A stretch of 64,000 nucleotides of DNA, taken from assembly GCA_013399305.1 (NCBI GenBank), contig VXAI01000019.1, positions 3,890,708 through 3,954,707 of the forward strand, in the 5' to 3' direction. Within the stretch, counting starts at the first letter, position 1. The number at the start of each line of letters is the position of its first letter. The notes beneath the pieces are model-generated. The model was not told the DNA's origin, made no database searches, and saw only the letters and a list, made by a program, of their open reading frames with translations. The translations under genes and the position numbers were made by a program. Positions 36,837-50,400 of this stretch are shown here, one piece after another. Source of the DNA: Rostratula benghalensis (Eukaryota > Chordata > Aves > Charadriiformes > Rostratulidae).

Positions 36837-39122
36837 CGTACCATTGCACCCCAAGCAAGTTGAACAACTCAGAAGTTTGTGCATCAGATAGGTTAAGAGT
36901 TTTACTAAAACCCGTTTAGATCAGCAATTACAAGCAGCAAAACAAATAACCCATGCAATAACTTCAAATGTGGTCGTTCAACAGATTAGACAAGAATATC
37001 ATCTCAGCCCTGCTCAAGACTGTACACACCAACATGTCATGAATCTGGAGTACAGTTCCCTCTGTGGGACAACATTTTTTTTTGTGGGTTTATGCTTAGG
37101 CTGACACATATAAAAATCCGAGAACATCAACTGAAATGTCACAATAAGGGTCAGGGGCATCTATAGGTAATTTCCTTTTTCAGCCTTCTTCCTGATGATT
37201 GTACCAATTATATGCAAGAATACAAGATAGTTGCTCCAAACTTATCTCCCAGTCCCCTAAAGTGTTGTATATTTACTCATTTTTTCAAATAAACAAATGT
37301 TTGTGTTCAAATTAAGTTTTGGATTTGTTTTATAGGCATCTCTGTCAGTACAGTTTTATCCAACATGTCAGACCCCACAAAGACAGAACTGCCCAGTCTG
37401 AAAATCTGGGAAATTTAAGGTCAGGAAATTTCTTTCCTGGCAGTAGTAGCTCTTACCATAGGACCTCCCTGAAAAGTCAGGGAAACCTCACTGGTTTTGT
37501 TGCATTTGGTTCACATTTGCTACCTTGAGGACTATGGCTACGTGCTTTTAAATGCAAGCTGATTATCTGCTCAGGCTAGGGTAGGTACGTGCATAAATTT
37601 GATCCAGATATTTGCAATTATGCTTTTAAATAATGCCAAATTTAAATAAACAAGAGAGAAAAGGTATAAATCTGTGAAATACAATGACTTTAATCTTATA
37701 AAAACTCATACACCATTTGCAGTCAAAGTTTTTTAAAAAAGAGGGAACGGAAGGTTTTTCTTCTCATATGCTCCTTTAGAGGCTTATTTCTTGAAGTTCT
37801 GTAAAAATGAACCTTGTAGCATAATAACATCAGGTTTTTTTATGTACAGAAATTGAAAGATGAAGATACTTCTGCTTCTGTTGGTTTGCAGCTCAGCACC
37901 TCTCAGCTACACCAGTTGAAACTGGCTTCTGGAGCTGAATTGTTTGTGCAGAGTCGATGGACCTCTCATCAGTTTCTCAGACTGAAAAAAAGATATTCCA
38001 AGTCAGGGAGAATTTTGCAACTGATTGATTTTTTTGAACCCATTCAAGTGCTTGGTCATCTAGAAAACAGACTTCAGAGATCAAGACTTTTCAATTAGGA
38101 TTATGTTCTCCCAACTGCAATGTGGTTTATATCTACAAGCACAGAAGGCATCTCAGTGGTAGGCTGAAAAACTAAGGCAGTTTTAGAAGGTAATTATACT
38201 TATTTATCCCTTTGTAAAGTACCAAGTAATCAAGAAAGCACAAATTGTACTTTTGAAGATATTGCATGTTAGACGTGCTAGATTAAAAGTGGCTTCTGCT
38301 GTTATAGAATTATTTACCTATTCATTTAAGACAAATATTGATTGCAAAAAATGTCTGCTTGTTTTTTAACTTTGTTTTAAAGCCAAGTATGTACACCAAA
38401 TTTCAAAATATTACACAAAACTCTGTACAGAGTGAGTTCCTACACAGCATAAACTTATACTTTATTTCCAGAATTTACTTAATGTTTACCCAAATATCTT
38501 CATTACCCAGAATCAGGATGCCTGATTAATCTCTTACCATAAGTATAGTAAAGAGTTTTCAGGGAAAGAAATATCGTTTATGCAGTTTTGGACCACTACT
38601 TAGTAAAGGTATATCTTCTAACTGAGGCTTGCATCTTTTGGAACAATATAAAAAATTAAGTATAGCAGGAGACCAGGATAAGAAATAAATGCAAGTAATT
38701 GTGTTACCTCCTCTTCAGTTTCCTTCTCAATTATACAAATATCTTTTCTTATTTTCTTACCTCTCCTTTTGAAGAAATTCCAACATGACCCTTAGGAGGA
38801 AACTTGTGGAGGGTGGAATATGTTTCAGTTGCCCTCACCTGCTTCAGTTGTGAGATAAGATACCCTGTCAGATGCCATAAAGTCAATGAATTGTAAAATA
38901 CCAGTATGGACATTATTAGAACAATAGTTACTTCAGGCTATTTCAAAGAAAACCTTGTGGTGAGTCACAACTCTGCTAATGCTTAGATGGCCAGTTCCAT
39001 GAAAAGAGAAGCCAAAGAACTCAAAAAGGAAAGAAAAAAAAAGGGTTTTTTTTTATTTTAACGATTATAATACATCTATTGCAGAATTAGTTCTGCTTTT
39101 TCCAAGTTTGGATGTTTTACGT
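36837..39122. other. Unique interval; one weak open frame
   Basis: No gene assigned. An 82-codon + frame spans 37853-38098 after a possible splice acceptor (TTTTTTTATGTACAG, ending at 37849), but no convincing donor follows, the frame has no ATG start at its beginning and the peptide is unrecognised. Low-complexity DNA includes a T run near 37074-37083 and a purine-rich stretch followed by T at about 39024-39056. Confidence 0.45.
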
Positions 39123-39975
39123 GTCACAGAATCACAGAATCATCATGGTTGGAAAGGACCTCTGAGATCACAAAATCCTACCACAGACACGCAAAAAAAT
39201 TCCTACAATCTCAGGCACTATAGCATGCCCTGAAGTGCCACATCTACACTTTTCTTAAATGCTTCCAGGGATGGTCACCCCACCATGTCCCTGGGCAGGC
39301 TGTTCCAGTGCCTGACCACTCTCACAGTAAAATAATTCTTCCTAATATCTAATACGAACCTCCCCTGCTGCAACTTCAGACCATTTCCTCTGGTCCTGTC
39401 ATTCACTTGGGAGAAGAGGCCAACTCCCACCTCTCTACAACCTTCTTTCAGGTCATTGTAGAGGGCAATGAGGTCTCCCCTCAGCCTCCTCTTCTCCAAA
39501 CTAAACATGCCCGGTTCCCTCAGCCTCTCCTCATATGATTTCTTCTCCTAGAGCCCTCACCAGCTTCGTAGCTCTCCTCTGGACACTCTCCAGCACTTCA
39601 ATGTCCTTCTTTCAGTGAGGGGCTCAGAACTGAACACAGCACGTGAGGTGAAGCCTCACCAGTGCCCAGTACAGAGACATGATCACTTCCCTACTTCTGC
39701 TGGTCATGCTGTTCATGATACAAACCAGCATGCTGTTGGCACACTGCTGGCTCATGTTAAACCAGATGTCCACCACCACCTTGACGTTCCTTTTGGCTGG
39801 ACAGCTTTCCAGAAACTCTTCCCCAGGCCTGTAGCACTGCATGCGGTTGTTGTAACCGAAATGCAGGACCCAGCACTTGGCCTTGTTGAACCTCATACAA
39901 TTGGTCTTGGCCCATCAATCCAGCCTGTCCAGGTCCCTCTGTAGAGCATTCTTACCCTCAATCAGTGTTTCCTTT
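39123..39975 (-). mobile_element. CR1 LINE, minus strand, with ORF2 C-terminus (CR1-E/X-like)
   Basis: The longest CR1 piece in the window. Read on minus, it runs from the C-terminal part of ORF2 (MRFNKAKCWVLHFG..., then SREVIMSLYWALVRLH..., in the frame at 39624-39896) through the conserved [17 protein letters not shown] block (frame at 39275-39508) to the 3' UTR and the CACAGAATCACAGAATCATC end at 39124-39143. At least one frameshift separates the two coding segments, so the element is dead. The reverse transcriptase catalytic region is not present. It shares diagnostic wording (CCTGAAGTGCCACATCTACA) with the copy at 51730-52035, so both belong to one subfamily. Confidence 0.95.
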
Positions 39976-40079
39976 TGAGCCACAGCCTCTGATGGATTGC
40001 CCTTGGGAAGAAGTTCCATCAGACTCAAGCTCCTCCACAGATGGATGCCAAAAAATCAGCTAGTTTTTTTGTTCGAGAC

Positions 40080-40345
40080 TGATCTTCTCTGAACTCCTTT
40101 TTTGATCCCTAAAGGCTTTCTCAAAAGCATCTTTCTTCTGTTGCATCTATAAAAGGGATTTATTACTAGTTTTTATGCTTTTCATAACTGATGGCTCAAA
40201 CTTCTTTTGCCATGCCTTATTGTATATTTACATTTGATCTGTCAAACTTCATGTTATTTTCTGCTTTCTTCATTTGGATATAACTTTAGCTTTTTGAGGG
40301 GTTCCTTTTTAATTCTGGTACTCCATGCTGGCTCATTTTCGTATA
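40080..40345 (-). mobile_element. LINE ORF2 linker relic, minus strand (probably CR1)
   Basis: Read on minus, one frame gives KKLKLYPNEESRK, a stop, and then QIKCKYTIR; a shifted frame continues QKKFEPSVMKSIKTSNKSLL. This charged pattern is typical of the stretch between endonuclease and reverse transcriptase in CR1-group ORF2 proteins. Stops and a frameshift show long decay. It lies in the same orientation and correct order just upstream of the CR1 C-terminal piece at 39123-39975, so the two may be one element that lost its reverse transcriptase, or two neighbouring insertions. The assignment is from remembered family patterns, not an alignment. Confidence 0.5.
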
Positions 40346-42234
40346 AAGGCCCCACTTTCCCCTCAATTATGTTACTATGACTGGAAGAAATTATTATGAA
40401 CCAAATGTTAATGAGTGCTGTGAATGTTAATACATTGTGTTACACGTTTAACATAAATGTATTCTTTTCCCTTGAAGTCACACTCTGAGACACTTGAAAT
40501 TAAATTCCAGCAAATAATGTTTCCCTGTCAAAGAGGAGCCACGGAGTGTTTACACTCCAGCACAAACATCTTTAAAAAGAAATCTGCTTATGAGGCACGA
40601 GTCTTTATATATCTAAAAAATAAAAAATTTAATCCAAGTAACACAGTGTTGTTTGAGAGATTACTTTTCAGCAAATATTTTTTTCTTCACAGCATGGGGA
40701 GCATAAGAAAATGGGGCCTAAAATACAACCAGAGTAGAAATACTGCAAAAGCCTGAAAAGGTGGAGGTACAGATGGACAGGCGGGTGGATAAGAGCTAGG
40801 TACCAGGACAAAGCTCAAGCCAAGTTCTCTGTCTTTAAACAGGCTGAGAATTTATGAATCCACTGAGTAAATAGAGACAGACAATAAATTTTACCTTTCA
40901 TGCCTCCTTTTCTTGTACATCACGGAAGGGATGAAGAAAGCTGCAAAGAATCCAGATATTTACATTTAACTACTCTTTTGCACAATTTTAAATCTGAATG
41001 TTAATTCTAAATTTGATGTTTAGTGAAAGTGTCACAAAGGAGAGGATGACTGAGGAAAGACTCTCTCCTCTCTTATATGCAGCTTCAAGTGGAGTTACCA
41101 CTGGTTTATGGAATGTAGATTCAAGCACTGGAAGCAGATTTTCAAATTTATGCAGCGAGTCATTGAACTGTCCCCGAATATCTAGTTGGCAATGTTCAAA
41201 TCTCTCTCTTCCTTGGAATATTCCAATTATATCCAAGTTTCAATGCAATCCTACTTCATATTGTAATAACTAACAAGGATCATAGACGTGGACACGTATG
41301 CACTATGAAAAGCACTTTTTAGTTCAGAGCATGCTTAGTTCTCTAGAAGTTCTCAGAACATTTATTGAAAGGATTTGTTTTGTTTTGTAGTACTCACCAA
41401 GCATACCACAGAGGCACAGTCTCGATGCTACGGCTTTTATTATGAAGAAACCTTAAAAAAAAAACTTTAAGAAAGACATTATCCTATTTGTTTTGTTAAA
41501 GACGGGGTAAGTGAGGAATTTAATTTTTTCCTTCAAACTAGAATATTATAAATAGAAAAGCACAAAGTTTAACCTAAAGTAAGAGCCACTAAAATGCAAT
41601 TTAAAGTCAAATTACAATGTCAGGGGGAAAGAAAAGTAATTCTATTGGCAAAATCATGGATTTAAATTGCCTATATCAGTTCCTACCACTTTGCAATACT
41701 TTTCTTTTTCATTAAATGAGGACTGGAGGAATTATGCATGGGTTTTAAAATTAAGTTCAACGTGTCATCAAACCTTGTAAAAACAATTTAAGTTTTAACT
41801 CTCCTAATTTAGCCTTGTTTACTCTTCTGATTTAGTAGCATTTGTCCTTGTCCGAGATATGCAAAAATATGTCGATCTGAAAAAAAGCTACCTATTTGTA
41901 GGTGGGGCCACTATTCTAGCAAAGAGCTCTGGTGATAGAGCTGCTCCACTGAACATGATCCCTGCACCTCTTGCCCCTATGACTGATCACGAATCCTCAC
42001 TGCTGTTGCCTGGATCAGCCTTCCTTGCTCTTTCTTCCTGACACTGGGATGCAGACTTAAAAATGTCATCAGTAGGCACATCCAACAGGTGAAGGAAGGC
42101 AGGGAGCGTTTAGTTCCTGAGGGCTTTACCAACCCTTCCTTAGAAGTGTGTCACTGTTACACAAGCAACATGTGAGAGCCTGGGGAAGTGTTAATGTTGG
42201 ACATTCCCATGAAAATAAAACTCATAAAAGCGTT
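40346..42234. other. Unique interval, no gene
   Basis: No gene or interspersed repeat recognised. The two opposite open frames at 40988-41273 overlap and have no family resemblance. An A run is at about 41455-41464. Confidence 0.5.
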
Positions 42235-42702
42235 GAATAGTTTGGGTTGGAAGGGACCTTCAAAGGCCACCTTGTGCAGCTCCCCCTGCAATGAGCAGGG
42301 ACATCTTCAACTAGATCAGGTCAGTCAGAACCCCATCCAACCTGACCTACAATGTTTCCAGGGACGGGGATGGGGTATCTACCACCTCTCTGGGCAGCCT
42401 GGGCCAGTATTTCAACACCCTCAGCATAGAGAACTACTTCCTTATATCTACTCCAAATCTACCTTATTTAATTTGAAACCTTTACCCCTTTTTCCATCAT
42501 AACAGGCCCTACTAAAAAGTTTATCCCCTGTAGGCCCCTTTTTTGTGCTGAAAGGGTGCAATAAGGTCTCCGCAAAGCCTTCTCTTCTCCAGGCTCAACA
42601 CCTCCAATTCTCTCAACCTGTCCTCACAACAGAGGGGCTCCAACCCTCTGATCATATTTGTGGCCTCCTGTGTACCCTTTCCAACAGGTCCCTATCTCTC
42701 CT
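42235..42702 (-). mobile_element. CR1 LINE 3' part, minus strand (CR1-Y/C-like)
   Basis: Starts with the CR1 3' terminus GAATAGTTTGGGTTGGAAGG and continues antisense through CTGCAATGAGCAGGGACATC, GTTTCCAGGGACGGGGATGG, CTCTGGGCAGCCTGGGCC and CTTCTCTTCTCCAGGCTC into the end of ORF2 (ATCATATTTGTGGCCTCC). Diverged and frame-broken. Its wording differs from the other copies, indicating a different subfamily from that at 36659-36836. Confidence 0.93.
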
Positions 42703-45118
42703 AGTCCCTCTGACACATTTTTTTTTCTATGCTCCAAAGTAGTATGCCAATAGTATATTTTGTGTTTTATTTACTGGTGGAGAAATACTCCTAGGAATGC
42801 TAGGTGCCACAAGCTAAGAATAAATAGACGTAGAAACAACAGGTAAGATTCTGTTTTTCACAGCAGAGCTTCCTGATTTTTTTGTAAGCTCTAAATTTAG
42901 CCTGACTTGAGCAGGTAATTGAAATTTGCACACACAGAGGTCAGGAGTACAACCTTTCTCATGATCTGCTTATGGCTCTTTGGAATCCCCTATTTCACCC
43001 CTGCAAAACAGCAGAGATGGACAGCTGTGCCCAAAATCTTTGCAGACAGACTGTTCCCTCCTAGCAGGGTGTATCTTGTTGTGGGTTTGGCACTGGCTGT
43101 TTCCTCATCCTGCTGTTTCTGTGTCCTACTGCTATAGCCAAGGCACCCACACCCAAGTCTTCCAAAGGACAATGAAGCAAGGAAAAGCTTTCCAGTGTAA
43201 AGTCAATGAATTTTATGTCTTGTTTACATTCCTTTGGCAGAAAAAAATATGTTTCAGGCCAACCTAATATTGATTTTTTAATGTTTTCTTAGCCAAAGAA
43301 CTGCTATATCAATTATTTCTGGAACCTTGTTTGTTAGGCACCATTTACCTTTTGCATAAAAAATTCTGCTTCACATTCAGCATGCTCCATTCAAATGAAC
43401 TTTTGACGATATGAAGTCATATAGTGCAATCACATCTGGCAGAAAAATATGTAGGGGTCTTTTTCTGTTGTTTCTGCCTCATTAATATGATTTTAACTTG
43501 TGTAATTTTGTGAAAATGGGGAAAAGTCAAGTCCATCTGGCAGCTTCATGCTGACACACACATACATCAGGAAAAAGCAGAGTCAGACCTTTTAGATGCC
43601 CGGCTGCTTCAAAAGACTACACAGAGCTACTCAACTGATACTGGGCAATTATGGGATAATGTCCTAGTTGCTCATAGCTAAATAGTAAAATAAACCCTAA
43701 AAGTTTAAAAGCAAAAAAAAAAAAAAGGAAGCTTTTTTTAAGAGCTCCTTCAAATGGCTTTTTAATGTGTGAGGATGGCACAGAGGCAGTGATGAAGTTA
43801 CTGCAAAGGGACTGCTGTGACGTGGGGGGCAGATGCTGATTCTTGGGCACAGATGTAACAAGAAGAGGTGCCTATTTCGCTAGGTGCCCTGCAGACACAG
43901 TACACCTCCCTGTATCACTTCAGGTTTTTATGTGCATTCTATAAGATGGCTCGCTGAAGCAACCATTTGTATTTCATAGGCATACTTGTGGGGAAGCAGG
44001 GCTTTTCACTGACACAGAGCTCCAAAGATCTGGATCATCAAAATGATAAAAAAGAGATCTACCCCAAAATTGGTACATCTGGAATGAAATGTATTTTTTT
44101 TTTACATCAGGCATATGTTTGGCCAGTAAAATGAGCTGCAATCCAAGTGCAGGAAAATACAGGTCCCATTTCCTGCTAAGTTTAGAGGATTGTTCCCTTT
44201 TCCCCTTAATTTCTTTACCCAAAAGTCTAACCTGTCAAAATTTAGAGTCACTCCTAACTTTGGCCAAAGCTTGTTATTGCTGTCTCTACGTTGAATGATT
44301 CACTTTATAAAATTTGCACTTTGAAAAAGACCAAGTTAAGCTGGAGTGCCCATAACAGTATCACTAGCATGTAAACATATCTGAAGTTCAAAAACTAACA
44401 CTAAATAACTTCACATTTTTGACAGAAATGTCAAAGTTACAGATTTTACCCATAAGAGTATCTCTTAATTTCTTTAGAGGACATACCCACCATATTCTGG
44501 TTTGTCAAAAATGGGAAGAGAGGAACTGCTATTAGTACACTAATTGTGGTATTGATATACTACACGTTCCTTAACTAAAACAAACAATGATGTGAGATGA
44601 CAACACAACACAGGCCCCACTATCTCTGGCTATGATAACACTTTGTCTTGTTAATAATGTCTCCAGCAAGTGCAGAAAATTTTACTGAGATGTAAATTTC
44701 TCTCACTTTTCAGTTTCACCTTGGCGAACGATACCACCTTTTTATTTGAAGCTCTGCTGCTCCAGAAAGAAACATCTTGACCCTGTTAAATTCAAAAAGT
44801 GTAACAGCAAAATTTGCAAAGAACATGGCTGAGCTGCATTTATGTTATCGGGAAAACAGGAGAACCTAAAATAGTTAAAAGATACGTCAGTGTTTTAGTC
44901 CAAAATAAACGAAGCTTTAGATAAAAGTAACTATTGTTCGCTGCATCTGTGTTTTAGGAATATTCATATTAAGTCCTCTGCCATTTTGGTTTCTCATGAC
45001 TACAAAACATATGTGCAAATGTTTTCATTTTTTTGCATTTTTATGCAAAATTGCATAGAGAAACTCTTTTGAAACTTTGGACCATACTTACTTACCTTAA
45101 TGATAGTGAGCAGTGGAT
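42703..45118. other. Unique interval, no gene
   Basis: No gene or interspersed repeat recognised. A-rich tracts near 43713-43727 and a T run at about 44094-44102. The overlapping open frames at 42919-43267 (+) and 42990-43172 (-) are unrecognised. Confidence 0.5.
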
Positions 45119-45457
45119 AGGGGGCCTATATGAGAGATGGGGAGGGCCTCTTTATCAGGGAGGGGAGTGATAGGACAAGGGGGAATGGTTTTAAACTGAA
45201 AGAGGGAAGATTTGGATTGGATTTTAGGAAGAAATTCCTTGCTCTGAGGGTGATGAGGCACTGGCGCAGGCTGCCCCAAGAACCTGTGGCTGCCCCATCC
45301 CTGGAGGGGTTCAAGGCCAGGCTGGATGGGACTTGGAGCAACCTGATCTGGTGGGAGGAGACCCTGCCCAGGGCAGGGGGGTTAGAACTAGAGGTTCTCT
45401 CAAGGTCTCTTCCAACTCTAACCATGCTATGATTCTATTCTATTCTATGATTCTATT
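45119..45457 (+). mobile_element. CR1 LINE 3' end (CR1-J-like)
   Basis: Sense CR1 3' UTR with a complete terminus: GGGGCCTATATGAGAGATGG at 45121, GGAAGAAATTCCTTGCTCTG, TGGAGGGGTTCAAGGCCAGG, CCTGCCCAGGGCAGGGGGG and the terminal ATTCTATTCTATTCTATGATT microsatellite at 45434-45453. It appears less decayed than most copies in the window, hence probably a younger insertion. Open frames on both strands here are repeat artefacts. Confidence 0.95.
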
Positions 45458-46883
45458 GAGTAGCAGAATTCAACACAAGAATATTTTGTGATCTTCAGAT
45501 AACAGCTCAGAGAGAGTATTGTGGAGAGGCTCCATTATTCTCTCAAATGTAAGCCTTGAAAACAGTCTCCTAAGATGAAGTCTTTACCCTTTCAGCCCTC
45601 ACAAGCCTGTAAGTAAAAGCCTTTGCTACTTGTGACTGTGTCTCACAAACTTCTCCAATTAAATTTTTAATGTATTACAGTTGGAGATTTTCCTGAGTCA
45701 AGGCCACAGGAAAAATAGTATCATAATGCTTAAATATTACACCAAACTCATTAAGCAGAGGTCCTGAGCAGGGACCTGTCAGGAAGACCAAGAAGTCTGT
45801 CCAGAGGGCTTTGCTGGGTGATAAAAGCTGAATGAAGCTGGTAAATTGCAATTTCACTGTTTCAGTGTTCAGACTGGAACAAGCAGAGCGATTTAATTAG
45901 TCACTAAATTGCACTTTATCAGTTTTTAAAAACTGAACAACCAAACATCAGGGGAAATGCCAACTCTTGAGCTTCAAATTAGTGTAAAATTACATATCTT
46001 GAAGTCTTCCAGGCTATATTTATAAAGGGGTTTTGTTCTACTTAGGGCCCTCTGTCACAATGTATTTGCTTTTTCATTACAGCACTATCTGACAAAAGAC
46101 CAGATCTATGAAACCTGTGTAATGCTCTGTCCTTCTTTGAACTCCCAAAAACCAAACTTGAAACTACCATGTACACAATGAAATTAATAATGCACGTGGG
46201 AACTTACTTTTCAACCATTTCCAGCTGAAGTCATGAGGAAAACTGGAAAACTGCTTTACTATCTCTTTCCTCCTTAATACTCATTAAACGTTTTTCTTCT
46301 TTAAATTCAGTGTTGTCTCTTGGCTTCTAGAAATGCACTACAGGAAACAATTTTTACTCACTTGCTTTGTTGCTTTGGAGAATCTACAGTACACTTGGCT
46401 GAAAAAAAAAAAAAAAAAAAAAAGAAAAGAAAAAACCGTAATGAATATTCAACAGTGCATTACTGTTTGTAATTCTGATCAGATCTATAAAGGCAAAGAA
46501 AAAGAAAAGTCAAAGTTTTATTTTTGCCCTCTTTTATATTGCCATGGATTAGAAATCATACCCTATTAATTTTTGTCACCAGTCTGCTCTGTTTTTCTGT
46601 TATGTGTCTAAACATGCAGAAACAAACATCAATAAAGTATTTTGTCAAAGAACTTGATGATAGGGTTTAGTTCTTTCTCCTGAAAATCTATCTAGCTGAA
46701 ATAGTACAGGAAAAGTTAACTTGTAAGGTTGGCAACCAACTAATATACTTGCACAATGATCCTGCTAAAATAACAGATTACATAGCAGTTGTAGTGTCAA
46801 TGGGTGTATTCTTTCAGTGTTGCTAAAACAACAAAAAAAGAATATGTAAGAGAGATATAGGAGATAGAGGGCTGTGTCACCAT
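45458..46883. other. Unique interval, possible conserved DNA
   Basis: No gene recognised. The stretch 45680-45930 is mixed-composition and non-repetitive, and could be conserved non-coding DNA, but this cannot be shown from one sequence. An A22 tract is at 46402-46423. Confidence 0.45.
46402..46423 (+). repeat. A22 tract
   Basis: Uninterrupted A run followed by GAAAAGAAAAAA. No retrogene-like sequence was recognised upstream of it. Confidence 0.95.
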
Positions 46884-47490
46884 CCTGCGTGACCTGGACA
46901 GGCTGTAGAGCTGGGCAGAGAAGAACCTTATGAGGTTCAACAACAGCAAGTGTAGGGTCCTGCACCTGGGGAGGAAGAACCCCAGGCACCAATAGAGGTT
47001 AGAGATGGGTCTCCTGGAAAACACTTCTGAAGAGAAGGACCTGGCAGTCCTGGTGGAGAGCAAACTGTCCAGGCGCCAGCAATGTGCCCTTGTCACCAAG
47101 AGGACCAGTAGAATTCTGGGCTGCATAGGGAAGTGTGGCCAGTAGGTCAAGGGAGGTCATTCTTCCCCTCTACTCTGCACTGGTGAGGCCACAACTGGAA
47201 TACTGCATCCAGTTCTGAGCTCCCCAGTTCAAGAGAGATGGGAAACTACTGGAGAGAGTCCAGCATAGGGAAACAAAGATGATTAAGGGATTAAAGCACC
47301 TCCCTTACGAAGAAAGACTCAAAGAGCTGGGACTCTTTAGCCTGGAGAAGAGAAGGCTGAGGGGAGACCTTATTAATGCTTAGAAGTATCTGAAGGTTGG
47401 GTTGAAGGAGGATGGAGCTGGGCTCATTTCAGTGGTTTCCAGTGATAGGATGAGGGGCAAAGGGTACAAGCTGGAACATAGGAAGTTCAA
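46884..47490 (+). mobile_element. CR1 LINE, ORF2 C-terminal part (CR1-Y/C-like)
   Basis: Sense CR1 from the end of the reverse transcriptase region: GACCTGGACAGGCTGTAGAG at 46891, ATGAGGTTCAACAACAGCAAG near 46929, GGGTCCTGCACCTGGGGAGG, CTCTACTCTGCACTGGTGAGG, AGTTCTGAGCTCCCCAGTTC and AGCCTGGAGAAGAGAAGGCTG near 47340. It ends without the terminal 3' UTR, near 47490. Stops and frameshifts break the frame. The minus-strand open frames here are artefacts. Confidence 0.94.
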
Positions 47491-50400
47491 TCAATGTTCA
47501 ATGAAAGTCTACATTACTACACTAAACAACACAGCTGTCTCCAAACAGTATTTTCTCCAGCTGTTAACGTGTTTTCATATATAAATAACAACTTGATACA
47601 GCTAGTCAGGCATGAGTGATGGGTTGGATTGTTCTGAAATGAAAGCCACACCTTTTATTGCACAAATTACTTATGTCACAGATTTTACAGTTTTTACAAC
47701 AATTTACTGATAAGAAAATAGCTGTAGATTTATGGTGTGCAGCATAAAAAAATACTAAATTAAAAGTGCAATATCTAGAACCATACTCAGCCTCGTAACA
47801 CATCTTCATGCCTACGGTCACCCTCTGACTGTCGTTTGAAGGTGGGAAAAAACAAGTGCTGCGTCCATTGATTAAAAACATAGCACTGAGGAAACCATCA
47901 AATTCAGCTTCTGAACACAGCATTTTCTTAAAATAGCTAATGAGATCTCTGTGTCAAAACAGCAAGCGTAAAAGTTTTGCCTGAGGCTGGATTTATCTTT
48001 CCAGGAGGAACATATCCCATGCTTAATGAAACAAGTGATGCACAGAGGAAATAAAAGCTGAATATCAGAACTGCTATTACACGTGGTCAATCAGGCCACT
48101 ACCAGAAAAAATTAAGTAAGTGAAGTTTTATGAAAGATCATTTTCCTGGGGAAAAAAAAAATAAATTAAAAAAGTAATAAAGAAGGAAATATTCACAGTT
48201 ATTTTCCTGTCATACATACACAGAGGATAATGTGCTTAAAGAAAACCTCTCTGTGTAAATGCCAGTGAAACACTACATCTGAGCAATAGTACCACCCATA
48301 ACTTCAGGTGTTAGTTTAAGACAATGTGAATATCCCTTAAAAGTCACTGCCTGTTTGGAAAAATGTCACTGCATATCTGTGCCTCGCTGAGCATTGTATC
48401 AGTCCTGTCCCACAAGGTATGACTTTAGGGGCAATGTAACTGGCAATATTCAGAATCTGCCACATTTCCAAAAAACCTCCAAAGAAAACAGAGCTCTGCT
48501 TTTGTTCTGTATAAAAGGAAGAAAAAGTCTCAAGTTTCAATCGGTTACTTGAAATATATTGCTACATTTAGGGCAAAATAAAATAGAAATATTCACTGTT
48601 GGTAAATTTTTCTGTTGAAGTAAGCCTCCTCTCATAGATGCTTGTTACGTTCGATTTAGCACCACCTGTTACAAAATGACAGTAAACCCAGTCTTCTGCA
48701 ATTTCTATAAATGCCTTAACCAGCAAAGATGAAGTGCCTGCGTAGCTCAATAAAAATCAGTTCAAATTACACAGAGCAAAATTAGAGAACAATATTTTAA
48801 ATATCCAATATGAGTAGAATATTTCAAAATAAATTAGCTTTAATCCATTCGGGGCATGTTGCAAAAGGTGCCATGATGGCACATGTAAAAAAAAATAAAT
48901 AACAATAATGCAAATTTGCATGCCTGATTCCTCTTTTTAGAACTTCTGTTCTTGCCCACTGAGAGAAGAAAAACACAAGTAGGTCGTGCAGATTCCATCA
49001 GACCCTGCAGCCTGACTCTGTATGTCACTGAGGGGTAGATTGTGAACGCTGTATTTCCTATTTCCTCTGCTAAGCAATAGGCTGTATCAAAAGACAATGA
49101 TTTAGTTTGCTTCGTGTCTGAAGAAATCATCAGCTTGAAAAAAATTTAATAAAGCTTACTTTAATAAAGATAATCTTATTAAGCAAATCGTTTCTACAGA
49201 AGAAACATAGGGGTTTTCCAGTTCTAAATATTAGAATATAGATGATATTATTCTAATGTTCTTCATTAAAACATCTCAATTGACGGTGGCACAAGAAACT
49301 ATCATCCATTTAATCAGGATAAGATTTGTAAATACAAGATTGAAGAGATTATCCTATGGTTAATTAACAATTTTTAAAGTTCCCAATGAACAAATTAATG
49401 CTTCTCAAGCACACTACAATGCTATTTTCCCCGTAAAATGGCAGCAGCCATTTCAGAATTAAATACATCTCATTCATCTAATTTTCACCTGTAATTTAAA
49501 CAAAAGCAAGGAAAAAAAATATGAAAAGGTCATCCCAAGAGATGACAGTTGAAGTCTAAGCTGGCTGTTCAGTGGTACCAGTGGAGGATGAGTGATTATA
49601 TACAAGAAATAGAAGTCAGCCTAGGAAAAGACATTAAATGCAAGTTTAAAACATTTCAACTTAGAACAGTTTCCTGCACAAACTCTAAAAGAAATCTGAG
49701 AACACATTTGTTCCTAACTCTAAGCCTCTTGTGTATTGTTTTACTGCTTAACAGCAATTAATGCAGATATTGGGATCTTCAGTTTTCCTCAAAAAAAAAT
49801 TCAAACCATTTTAAATATAAAACTTTCATAATAAAGAGAAAGTATGTCTGAAATCCAAAGTTTTTCTATGCAGGTGAAATTTCTGAGATGGCAAATATTA
49901 ATTCTGAAGAATATATCCTTGTGGTTTGGTGGCAGCCAAGGTCACTACTCAACATTTCCTGGAGGCCTTTCTCAAAATAATAGATAATAGCTGGACACCA
50001 GCTATTTTCCTCCAGCATTTGGCCACATATGGACTTTGTTAATATAGAGATAACACCATAATGTAGTTTGTAAATAACTGTTACAAACAGAGAGCTTTGT
50101 AGCTTTTGTCAAATTGGGGCAGGAAAATTAAAGTTGTATGTATTTTTCTAGAGAAACTGTAAAAGGAGGGGATATGAAAAGGTCGGTATAAGCTACTGAT
50201 AGTATTTAATTGCAGGAGAAATTTTTGGAGTCTGGCCATTGAGAATGTTTTGGAATGAATTACTTCCATTAATCAGTTGTAAGAATTGGTATGTGAGTTA
50301 CTATGGAAACTTAATATGCTTCTCTATTTTTAGCATCTTCAAACCAAAACTAAGAATATCCTTCCACTTCTGTTTTATGCGGCAAATTAAAGGAATTTTC

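Noticed and set aside
37850..38098. Possible exon after TTTTTTTATGTACAG, open frame of 82 codons
   Set aside because: No convincing splice donor, no ATG at its start and no recognisable peptide; kept only as a note in the interval entry.
48735..48775. tRNA-like words (GCGTAGCTCAATA and AGTTCAAATT)
   Set aside because: Spacing and stems do not fold into a cloverleaf; probably chance.
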